Below are positions 24,133 to 31,929 of a stretch of DNA of 64,000 nucleotides, piece after piece. How positions within the stretch are numbered: the first letter of the stretch is position 1; each line of letters opens with the position of its first letter. The notes below the pieces were generated by a model that was not told the DNA's origin, ran no database searches, and saw only the letters and a list, made by a program, of their open reading frames with translations. The stretch lies in assembly GCA_045531685.1 (NCBI GenBank), contig JAZSEL010000119.1, positions 35,793 through 99,792 of the forward strand, given 5' to 3'. A program made the translations under genes and the position numbers. The DNA is from RGIG8767 sp045531685. Its GTDB lineage: Bacteria; Bacillota; Clostridia; Lachnospirales; Lachnospiraceae.

Positions 24133-25902
24133 TTATTCTGCCATCCTATTCTCTGTTACAAACCATTTCCCCCTGTGATTTCCATATCTCTCATACCGTA
24201 ACTTCCCTGCTTCTTTCAGCCTTTTGACAGATGTATTCACATAGGACTCTGACTTATCCGTTATTCCGTATATATCCTTAAGCGCTCCCTCCGGATGCTT
24301 TTGAAAATACGTTAGAATCCGTTCATTCATTTCTTCCCGTTCTCTTTCCACCTTACCTTTATGCTCATACCTAAGTATTCTCTTTGTGGAATCATCAAAT
24401 TCTATTTCTAATACCGCGTTCGGAAATACCACTATTTTCGTAATCCGTGTAACCACCACCTGCGTCCATGCTCTTTGAATAATCGTTTCCTTCAATACTT
24501 TTCTGATTTTATCCAGACGCTCCTCATGGTCATTATATTCCGTCATTTTCATTTTTATGCTTGAAATATGTCCTTGCACGGATTCTGCACGCTCTGTTAT
24601 TTCGTCATTATATTTTATAAAATCACTATCCTTAATAATCTCGTCCATTAATTTCTCAAAAAGTAATTTCTTCTTTTTTTCCAGTTTCTCCAGTTCTCTT
24701 GTATATTTTTCTAATTCCTTTTCCTTATTGCTATTTCTAAATACCTGCTGTAAAAAGCAAACTGTTTCCTCAATAATGCCATCCTCATCCAAAAGAGGTT
24801 TCCCGTACCCTCCTCGGCACATCTCTCCCAGCTGCCCCAATACACTTCTTTCTACTAAGTGAATATTATTACAGCCGCAATTGTTCTCATCTGTTTTTTT
24901 ACCGTACTTCAGTGCCGTGGAACATTTCCAAATACCCGTACTGTTTTTCCCATGCCCACATTTAGAGCGGTAAAATACTGCCCCGCACTCACTGCACAAA
25001 AGCTTACCCGACAGTTCATGCAGACCAATCCCCGGCATATGCCCGGTATCATCCCCAAACCGCTTCTCTACCGCCCTGCCCTTAAGTACTTTCATAACTT
25101 CATCATGATATTCTTTACTGACAATGGGGGGCAACGCATTCTCAACATATATCCACCCGCTTTCCGGAACCTGAATATATTTCTTAGTATCAAAATCATA
25201 CTCCCTCGTGTGCAGCACTACGGTTCCGTATGCCCTTTTGGAAAATAACATATTCCTCCACTGGGTCTCCGAAATCCGCTTTCCCGTTTTTCCCCGCACC
25301 CCATTTTTATACATCTCATTTGCCAGCCGGTAAAATCCCATGCCTCCCTTTATCAGTTCAAAAGCCAACCGGTAGCTCTCTGCTTCTTCTTCATTTATCT
25401 CAAAAATATTGTTATCTGTTTTGTTCCATCCAAACATAGGTCTGGTAATATTTATCCCGGACTTCCTAATCTGTCTCCTCCTGTGGGCATTCTTGATTTT
25501 TTTGGAAAGCTCTCTGCTGAAATCCTCCGCCAATATCGCTTTAATACCGTTAATCAAACTGTCATCGGTTGAATAAAACTTATTATCAATGTATATGTAC
25601 AATTGTTTCCCATACTTGGTAAGCTTTGAAACAAAAAAATACCAATCCATAGCGGAACGCATAAGTCTGTCGATGGATTTAATTACAACGATATCGAACT
25701 TATCTCTTTCCATATCCTCCAGCAACCGTTGATATTCCATCCTTTTTTGGGTCGATGTGCCCGACTCGGATTCTACGTACTGGTCAACCAACTGCCATCC
25801 TTTTGCATATACTATCTCTCTACTCTCCGTTACCTGAATCTCCAATGCATTGATTTGTGCCTCTTCCTCCGTAGAACATCTGTTATAAACCACCGCTCTC
25901 AT
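24133..25902 (-). CDS. large serine recombinase of the spoVD element
   Basis: 589 residues. The resolvase domain (1-140) has the catalytic Ser10 in YNRCSTEEEA and the RLMRS arginines near 79-82. A recombinase domain (about 150-270) follows, then a zinc ribbon (CSEC at 303-306, CSTA/CGC near 327-344), a Lys/Glu-rich coiled coil (about 390-455), and an added C-terminal winged-helix-like segment (about 520-585, LTYFQKHPEGALKDIYGITDK). Such enzymes cut both strands at a 2-bp core and rejoin, for integration or excision. ATG 25902 has GGGGGAAAG upstream; a TTG 21 bases earlier is rejected. Its end is 68 bp from the att core, like SpoIVCA in skin. Confidence 0.95.
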   Translation of the reverse strand: MRAVVYNRCSTEEEAQINALEIQVTESREIVYAKGWQLVDQYVESESGTSTQKRMEYQRLLEDMERDKFDIVVIKSIDRLMRSAMDWYFFVSKLTKYGKQLYIYIDNKFYSTDDSLINGIKAILAEDFSRELSKKIKNAHRRRQIRKSGINITRPMFGWNKTDNNIFEINEEEAESYRLAFELIKGGMGFYRLANEMYKNGVRGKTGKRISETQWRNMLFSKRAYGTVVLHTREYDFDTKKYIQVPESGWIYVENALPPIVSKEYHDEVMKVLKGRAVEKRFGDDTGHMPGIGLHELSGKLLCSECGAVFYRSKCGHGKNSTGIWKCSTALKYGKKTDENNCGCNNIHLVERSVLGQLGEMCRGGYGKPLLDEDGIIEETVCFLQQVFRNSNKEKELEKYTRELEKLEKKKKLLFEKLMDEIIKDSDFIKYNDEITERAESVQGHISSIKMKMTEYNDHEERLDKIRKVLKETIIQRAWTQVVVTRITKIVVFPNAVLEIEFDDSTKRILRYEHKGKVEREREEMNERILTYFQKHPEGALKDIYGITDKSESYVNTSVKRLKEAGKLRYERYGNHRGKWFVTENRMAE

Positions 25903-25959
25903 TCTCTTTCCCCCGGATACCAAAATGAGTCCCTAATGCTCTTGCATCAGGAACTCATA

Positions 25960-26091
25960 TCATTGGTTATTTTGGCTGTTATTTACAATCATTTTCATTC
26001 GGTTTTTCTCATCATTACTGATAAAACCTTTTTCATTTAACAACTCGGAGATTGTAATAAGTAACTGCTTTCTTACTCTTTCTGCATCCAT
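25960..26091 (-). CDS. 43-residue protein upstream of the recombinase (candidate directionality factor)
   Basis: A small basic/acidic protein, begins MDAERVRKQLLITISE, with a short helix-turn ELLNEKGFISNDEKNRMK recalling SHOCT-type pairs of helices. It ends 57 bp before the recombinase start. No strong ribosome site is visible. In the C. difficile skin element a small protein is needed for excision; by position this ORF is the candidate here. Size alone makes this uncertain. Confidence 0.55.
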   Translation of the reverse strand: MDAERVRKQLLITISELLNEKGFISNDEKNRMKMIVNNSQNNQ

Positions 26092-26125
26092 ACTGTCGCA
26101 TACTTTTCGCAAGGAACTTATCCCC

Positions 26126-26151
26126 CATAAACATAGTTATCTATGTCTATG
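26126..26151. repeat. inverted repeat upstream of the small ORF
   Basis: CATAAACATAG and CTATGTCTATG around TTAT, 11-bp arms with one mismatch; T-rich tail on the plus side. It could be a terminator between the glycerol genes and the recombinase or an operator for it. Confidence 0.5.
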
Positions 26152-26169
26152 CCTGTTTCTTTTTTTCTA

Positions 26170-26403
26170 TTACATATTTCCCAGCTCTTTTAATCCATTC
26201 ATCAAATCCAAATCGGACTGCAACACCTTCATATTGGCTGTGATTTTTTCCTGTCCCGGTTTCCGGACCGAGATCTCAATAATGGTGCCTTCCTCTATTC
26301 CCCCTTTAAAGACCGTAGACAAAAATGCTACAAATTTCGGATGGTTCCTGGTGAATGTATTTTTGGCACTCATTAACTTCATTAACATTGCAGGGTTCAT
26401 CAT
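26170..26403 (-). CDS. small protein of unknown function, last gene of the glycerol operon
   Basis: 77 residues, begins MMNPAMLMKLMSAKNTF, soluble, one beta-rich segment (EGTIIEISVRKPGQEKI). I do not recognise the family. ATG 26403 has AAAGGA 9 bases upstream. It follows the DUF1667 gene by 37 bp, so it probably belongs to the glycerol transcript; a second possibility is an element-specific factor. Confidence 0.65.
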   Translation of the reverse strand: MMNPAMLMKLMSAKNTFTRNHPKFVAFLSTVFKGGIEEGTIIEISVRKPGQEKITANMKVLQSDLDLMNGLKELGNM

Positions 26404-26440
26404 TTCGCTTTTTCCTTTCAAACAAATATCTGATACCCGA

Positions 26441-26806
26441 TTATACTACTTCCACATTCTTTGTTGCAACCACGTCCACACCGGTTCCTGCAACATTCGC
26501 AAGTATCACATCTCCAATATGTACCGGTGCCTTTACACACACCTCTTTTAATGCCGTCACACATTCAAAGATTTTTCCTTTTGGGATATCCTCCTCTGTC
26601 TTTACGGAAACGGCTGCTAATGTTCCGCCTTCTACCTTCACGGAACTGGTCACAATACGTGTTGGGCTAAGTACCTCTTTTCTGGCATACACATCACCAC
26701 GCTTGCAGGTATTGCCTGTTACGCTCTTTACCTCATCGTCCTCTATTTCAACACTGAGCATGCATCCCATCGGGCAGCCGATACAAATCAATTCTCTCTT
26801 TTCCAT
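26441..26806 (-). CDS. DUF1667 domain protein
   Basis: 121 residues. CIGCPMGC near the N-terminus plus a Cys in TGNTCKRG give four Cys that could bind an Fe-S cluster, the DUF1667 hallmark. In Clostridia this protein always follows a GlpA-type dehydrogenase and an FAD oxidoreductase, and probably forms one membrane-associated electron-transfer complex with them. It starts 3 bp after the FAD oxidoreductase. Confidence 0.9.
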   Translation of the reverse strand: MEKRELICIGCPMGCMLSVEIEDDEVKSVTGNTCKRGDVYARKEVLSPTRIVTSSVKVEGGTLAAVSVKTEEDIPKGKIFECVTALKEVCVKAPVHIGDVILANVAGTGVDVVATKNVEVV

Positions 26807-26809
26807 ATC

Positions 26810-28072
26810 CTATTCCTCCTCGATTTTTATCGTAATCTGCTGTAATCCGGAATATGCTTCCAACTGTTCCTTTTTAAGCTCTACCTGCTCCATTTCGCCC
26901 GGAGCCATAACCGGACGTTTTCTGTGAAGAATCTGCTCATCATTTAAGTATACGGACACATAGCAATTCTTATAAACATCTCCCACACGGAAACGTACTA
27001 CATGCTTTTCATCCATTCTCTGAGGATTGATTGTCTTTGGTACTGTGTAACGTACTCCGCTTGTAGCTACTATCGGAATCTCTGCGCCACCTTCTTTTTT
27101 GCCATACAAAACATATTCTGCCGCGCTCTTACCTGCTGCCTCTGCTTCCTTAGAAACAAAGTCAACTAAATCATGTACATGCAATACATTACCACAGGCA
27201 AATACACCCTCTATATTGGTCTCTAAGGATTCGTTTACCATTGGTCCTGAAGTAACCGGATTCATTTCTACTCCCAATTCTGCGGACAATTCATTTTCCG
27301 GAATCAGACCACAGGATAAAAGAAGGGTATCACAGGAATAAAACTCTTCTGTTCCCGGAATCGGCTTTCTGTTTTCATCTACCTTTGCCAAAGTAATTCC
27401 TTCTACTCTTTCCTTTCCCTTAATGTCAACAACCGTATGACTTAATTTTAGAGGAATATCAAAATCATCCAGACACTGGACAATGTTACGTTTCAATCCT
27501 CCCGAATAAGGAAGCAGCTCTGCTACCACTTTTACCTTGGCACCTTCCAAAGTCATTCGTCTTGCCATAATCAGTCCGATGTCACCGGAACCTAAAATTA
27601 CCACTTCTCTACCCGGTAAGTATCCTTCCATATTAACCAGACGCTGTGCGGTTCCTGCCGAAAACACTCCCGCCGGACGATATCCCGGAATATTCAAGGC
27701 TCCTCTGGAACGTTCCCTGCATCCCATAGCAAGAATTACCGCCTTTGCCTGAATCTCTAAAATACCGTCTTCCCGATTCATGGCAGTCACTACTTTATCC
27801 TTTGAAATGGAAAGAACCATGGTATTTAATTTATAGGCAATCTCTTCTGCCAATAATTTATCAATAAATCTCTGGGCATATTCCGGTCCCGTTAACTCTT
27901 CTTTAAAGGTATGCAGACCAAAACCATTATGAATACACTGGTTTAAAATACCGCCCAGTTCTTTATCTCTTTCAATGACCAATATGCTTTCCGCACCATT
28001 TCTCTTGGCAGATACGGCTGCCGCAAGCCCTGCCGGACCGCCTCCTATGATTACAATATCGTAATGCAACAT
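26810..28072 (-). CDS. FAD-dependent NAD(P)-disulphide-type oxidoreductase of the glycerol operon
   Basis: 420 residues. The FAD site is DIVIIGGGPAGLAAAVSAKRNG; the second Rossmann motif is VVILGSGDIGLIMARR near 160; the cysteine in CIHNGFG and the GVFACGNVLHVHDLVD segment near 290 are typical. It is the subunit that probably passes electrons from the GlpA-type dehydrogenase. ATG 28072 is used because GGAGGA stands 6 bases upstream; the two earlier ATGs overlap it. Overlaps the dehydrogenase stop region by none. Confidence 0.92.
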   Translation of the reverse strand: MLHYDIVIIGGGPAGLAAAVSAKRNGAESILVIERDKELGGILNQCIHNGFGLHTFKEELTGPEYAQRFIDKLLAEEIAYKLNTMVLSISKDKVVTAMNREDGILEIQAKAVILAMGCRERSRGALNIPGYRPAGVFSAGTAQRLVNMEGYLPGREVVILGSGDIGLIMARRMTLEGAKVKVVAELLPYSGGLKRNIVQCLDDFDIPLKLSHTVVDIKGKERVEGITLAKVDENRKPIPGTEEFYSCDTLLLSCGLIPENELSAELGVEMNPVTSGPMVNESLETNIEGVFACGNVLHVHDLVDFVSKEAEAAGKSAAEYVLYGKKEGGAEIPIVATSGVRYTVPKTINPQRMDEKHVVRFRVGDVYKNCYVSVYLNDEQILHRKRPVMAPGEMEQVELKKEQLEAYSGLQQITIKIEEE

Positions 28073-28086
28073 ATCCATTCCTCCCA

Positions 28087-29523
28087 TTACAAGCTGTCCT
28101 TATTGATACCAACGATAATCTTACTCTCACCGCCCGATTTTGTGATTTCAGCAGGAGATACCCCACGTTCTCTGGCCAATATCTCAATGGTTCTAGGTGC
28201 ACAGAAACCGGACTGACAACGTCCCATGCCTGCTCTTGTTCTCCGCTTTACTCCATCCAAAGATTTCGCACCTAAAGGTCTGTTTATGGCATCCATAATC
28301 TCGCCCTCTGTAATCATTTCACAACGGCAGATAATATTACCGTATTCCGGTTTTTCTTTAATCAATGCCGCATATTCTTCCTTGCTTAAGGTCTTCGGAT
28401 CTAATATCCCTTTTCTGGTAGCAATAAACTCTGCCTTTTCTTCCGCTCCTGATAATTCCTTAATAATGCCTGCTACCATTTTTCCTACAGCCGGAGCTGC
28501 TGATAATCCCGGTGACTCAATACCCGCGCAATCAATAAATCCCTTCGCGTCATCCAATTCCTGAATAATAAAAGCTCCCTTATCTTCATGGGCACGTAAG
28601 CCCGCAAAAGAAGTAATCACCTGACGCATTGGTAAATTCTTAACCGTAGTTCCCGCTTTCTGAATCAATTCCTCCAGCCCGTCTGCCGTGGTATTGGTTC
28701 CTTCCTTATCCTCCACATCAATAGCCGTCGGTCCCACAAGCACATTTCCGTGAACCGTCGGAGTTACCAAAACACCCTTACCCCATTTGGATGGAAGTTG
28801 GAAAATGGTGTGTGTAACAAATCCTCCCGCTGATTTATCCAAAAGACAATAGTCACCACGTCTTGGAGTAATGTTGATTTTCTTTTCACTTACCATATTG
28901 TGGAATACATCTGCATAAACCCCTGCTGCATTTACCACATACTTAGTAACAAATTCACCCTGATTTGTTTTTACAGTCCAGATATCATCTTTCTTTTCAA
29001 AACCGGTTACCTCTGTGTCAAAGAAAAACTCCACTCCGTTTGCCGCTGCATTTTCTGCCAAAGCGTAATTCATTCCAAACGGACATACAATGGCACCTGT
29101 CGGTGCATACAATGCGGCAACTGCTTCATCCGAAATATTTGGTTCTAAATCTACCAATTCTTCACGCTCAATAATGCGCAGTTCTTTTACTCCGTTTTCT
29201 ACACCGCGCTTGTACAAATCGAATAAGTCTTCCCGCTCTTCTTCATTCATGCACACAACCAGGGAACCATTTTTCTTATAATGGAAATCCAAATCCTTGG
29301 ACAACTGTTCCATCATATGGCTTCCTTCCACATTCAGCTTTGCTTTCAAGCTTCCGCTTTTTGCATCAAAACCAGCATGCACAATGGCACTGTTTGCCTT
29401 GGATGTTCCGCAACATACATCCTCTTCTTTTTCCAATACACAAATCTCTAAGTTATAACGGGAAAGTTCTCTTGCTGATGCACACCCTGATACGCCTGCA
29501 CCAATTACTATTACATCATACAT
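28087..29523 (-). CDS. GlpA-type glycerol-3-phosphate dehydrogenase (FAD) with BFD-like [2Fe-2S] domain
   Basis: 478 residues. The DAO/FAD fold begins VIVIGAGVSGCASARELS with the GTSKANSAIVHAGFDAK segment; the C-terminal BFD-like domain holds ICRCEMITEGEI and GMGRCQSGFCAPR, four Cys for a [2Fe-2S] centre. It oxidises glycerol-3-phosphate to dihydroxyacetone phosphate. It follows glpK by 55 bp. Confidence 0.9.
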   Translation of the reverse strand: MYDVIVIGAGVSGCASARELSRYNLEICVLEKEEDVCCGTSKANSAIVHAGFDAKSGSLKAKLNVEGSHMMEQLSKDLDFHYKKNGSLVVCMNEEEREDLFDLYKRGVENGVKELRIIEREELVDLEPNISDEAVAALYAPTGAIVCPFGMNYALAENAAANGVEFFFDTEVTGFEKKDDIWTVKTNQGEFVTKYVVNAAGVYADVFHNMVSEKKINITPRRGDYCLLDKSAGGFVTHTIFQLPSKWGKGVLVTPTVHGNVLVGPTAIDVEDKEGTNTTADGLEELIQKAGTTVKNLPMRQVITSFAGLRAHEDKGAFIIQELDDAKGFIDCAGIESPGLSAAPAVGKMVAGIIKELSGAEEKAEFIATRKGILDPKTLSKEEYAALIKEKPEYGNIICRCEMITEGEIMDAINRPLGAKSLDGVKRRTRAGMGRCQSGFCAPRTIEILARERGVSPAEITKSGGESKIIVGINKDSL

Positions 29524-29577
29524 ATTTCATTGCTCCTTTTTTCTAAGCCCGGTTCTCCCTGTATCCGCGTAAACCTC

Positions 29578-31074
29578 TTACTCCTCTTTTGCCCAACTGT
29601 AAGCGTATTTTACTGCCTTGTTCCAGCCACGTACTTTCTTTTCTCTTTCTTCTCCACTAATCTCCGGCTCAAAGATACGGTCAATTCCCGAATTCTGAAT
29701 TACATCCTCTTTACTCTTCCAATACCCTACTGCCAGACCTGCCAGATAAGCCGCCCCCATTGCTGTTGTCTCAACACAAATTGGTCTGCTTACCGGTGCA
29801 TCACTGATATCTGCCTGCATCTGTAACAACAGATTATTGGCACAGGCACCACCATCTACCTTTAACGTTCCAAGGGCGATTCCCGAATCTGCTTTCATAG
29901 CCTGTAATACATCATTTACCTGATAAGCAAGGGACTCCAATGTAGCACGGATAATATGGTATTTATTAACCCCTCTTGTAATACCTACCACCGTACCTCT
30001 TGCATACTGGTCCCAATGAGGTGCACCCAATCCGGTAAACGCAGGTACCACATAACAGCCATTGGTATCCTTTACCTTCTTTGCCATATATTCCGAATCC
30101 GCTGCACTGTCAATGAACTTCATCTCATCACGTAACCACTGGATAGCCGCACCGGCAACAAATATGGAACCCTCCAAAGCATACTCCACTTTACCGTCAA
30201 GTCCCCATGCAATGGTAGTTACCAATCCATTATTGGAAAATACCGGTTTCTCTCCTGTATTCATTAAAAGGAAACAGCCCGTTCCATAGGTATTCTTTGC
30301 TTCTCCTGCTTTAAAACAAGTCTGTCCAAACAGTGCTGCCTGCTGATCACCGGCTGCTCCCGCAATCGGAATCGGTGCTCCAAAGAACTCCGGATTGGCG
30401 TTGCCATAGATGCAACTGGATGGCTTTACCTCAGGAAGCATACACTTCGGAATATCCAATTCTTCCAAAATCTCGTCATCCCATTCCAAGGTATTGATGT
30501 TAAACATCATGGTTCTTGACGCATTGGAATAATCTGTTACATGAACTGCCCCCTTCGTCAATTTCCAAATCAACCAGGTCTCCACTGTTCCAAATAGCAA
30601 TTCTCCGTTCTCAGCACGTTCTCTTGCACCTTCCACATGTTCCAAAATCCATCTGACCTTTGTTGCTGAAAAATAGGCATCAATGACAAGTCCAGTCTTC
30701 TGTCTGAATTTGTCTGTTAGTCCTTTTTCTTTTAAGGAATCCGCATACTCTGCTGTTCTTCTGCACTGCCATACGATTGCCGGACAAACAGGCTTACCTG
30801 TTTCTTTGTCCCATACAATAACCGTTTCTCTCTGATTGGTGATACCGATAGCAGCAATATCACTTGGCAAAGCTCCAATATTTGCCATAGCTTCCTTTGC
30901 TACTTCCAACTGAGTGGACCATATTTCTTCAGCATCGTGACTGACCCAGCCCGGTTTTGGAAAGAACTGTGTAAATTCTTTCTGTGCAATACTGCACATC
31001 TCCCCCTTCTCATTAAACAGGATGCATCTGTTACTGGTCGTTCCCGCATCCAATGCCATTATATACTTCCCCAT
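29578..31074 (-). CDS. glpK: glycerol kinase
   Basis: 498 residues, standard size. FGGY-family features are MALDAGTTSNRCILF, GWVSHDAEEIW and NQRETVIVWD near 85, GAAGDQQAALFGQ about 260 and GGACANNLLLQMQADI about 405. It phosphorylates glycerol. The leader upstream has a terminator controlled by GlpP. Confidence 0.97.
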   Translation of the reverse strand: MGKYIMALDAGTTSNRCILFNEKGEMCSIAQKEFTQFFPKPGWVSHDAEEIWSTQLEVAKEAMANIGALPSDIAAIGITNQRETVIVWDKETGKPVCPAIVWQCRRTAEYADSLKEKGLTDKFRQKTGLVIDAYFSATKVRWILEHVEGARERAENGELLFGTVETWLIWKLTKGAVHVTDYSNASRTMMFNINTLEWDDEILEELDIPKCMLPEVKPSSCIYGNANPEFFGAPIPIAGAAGDQQAALFGQTCFKAGEAKNTYGTGCFLLMNTGEKPVFSNNGLVTTIAWGLDGKVEYALEGSIFVAGAAIQWLRDEMKFIDSAADSEYMAKKVKDTNGCYVVPAFTGLGAPHWDQYARGTVVGITRGVNKYHIIRATLESLAYQVNDVLQAMKADSGIALGTLKVDGGACANNLLLQMQADISDAPVSRPICVETTAMGAAYLAGLAVGYWKSKEDVIQNSGIDRIFEPEISGEEREKKVRGWNKAVKYAYSWAKEE

Positions 31075-31105
31075 CTTCCTTCTCCTTCTGCCTTTTGTGG
31101 ATGAT

Positions 31106-31190
31106 AGAAAGTCCCTCCCCCGGACTTTCTACTACCACATACAAAAAAAGCACCACAAATGAACAACATTTCTGTTGCATTTGCCGTGCT
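31106..31190 (-). promoter_or_regulatory. glpK leader with GlpP antitermination hairpins
   Basis: A terminator (AGCAC pairs with GTGCT, inner CAAATG with CATTTG, tail TTTTTTT at 31143-31190) and a second 9-bp hairpin (AGAAAGTCC/GGACTTTCT, 31106-31130) lie in the 255-bp gap between glpP and glpK. GlpP with glycerol-3-phosphate prevents termination in Bacillus. There is no ORF here. Confidence 0.8.
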
Positions 31191-31329
31191 CTCATCTCTT
31201 GGCTTTTTATGTATTTTTCGATGATACTATATCATATTATCTGTATCATTACAATTTATTTTGCTTGTGTAAATAAATACTGTATACTTTCACAATTTGG
31301 GTTACATTCAATTGTATATATTCACTATA

Positions 31330-31896
31330 TTACAAATTCCACACTTCCTCATTCGTTGAAGAAATGGCAATAGCTCCTGCATTCAGTGCCGCCAAAACAT
31401 CTTCCTTATCCTGAATCAGACCACCTGCAATAACCGGAACATTTAATTTATCTGCAAGCCGGGTTATCATCTTAGGCATCAGCCCGGGCAGTATCTCTAC
31501 GATATCCGCATACTCTTTGATACGTCCGTTTAACTTATCGAGCACCTTGGAATCAATCAGAAAAATTCGATAAATCGTACTCAGTCCTAATTCCTTGGCT
31601 CTTCTAAGCTGATCACTGTGGGTAGAGATAATTCCGTCTGCTTCTGTATAGTTAGCAATAAAGTCCACTGCTTCCACACGGCTGCTTAATCCTGCTACCA
31701 AATCCATATGTACTACCGCTGTTTTTCCGGCTTCTTTAATTTTCTTTACAATATCAACGATATTGCTGATTTCTCCATAAAGAATGAATACAACACCTAT
31801 ATCTCCCAGCGTCAGACAATTAATAAGCCCATCATCATCTTTAATCGCTGCCACAATCGGATTGCTTGTTATTGCATCATAAAATTCCTGTTTCAT
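31330..31896 (-). CDS. glpP: glycerol-3-phosphate responsive antiterminator
   Basis: 188 residues; short TIM-barrel-like fold. DGLINCLTLGDIGVVFILYGEI, VVHMDLVAGLSSR and VPVIAGGLIQDKED are family motifs. It binds glycerol-3-phosphate and the leader of glpK mRNA to stop termination. The start is ATG 31896 (GAGGGG upstream); the longer frame from 31920 is rejected. It begins 89 bp from the right att core. No clear sigma-A promoter was found between att and the gene, so readthrough from the division cluster is possible. Confidence 0.93.
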   Translation of the reverse strand: MKQEFYDAITSNPIVAAIKDDDGLINCLTLGDIGVVFILYGEISNIVDIVKKIKEAGKTAVVHMDLVAGLSSRVEAVDFIANYTEADGIISTHSDQLRRAKELGLSTIYRIFLIDSKVLDKLNGRIKEYADIVEILPGLMPKMITRLADKLNVPVIAGGLIQDKEDVLAALNAGAIAISSTNEEVWNL

Positions 31897-31929
31897 AGTA
31901 TTCCCCTCATTTGCAAACACTCGTTAAGA

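Noticed and set aside
25903..26169. SigE or SigK promoter for the recombinase
   Set aside because: CATAGACAT-like words occur near 26140 but no matching -35 at proper spacing was seen.
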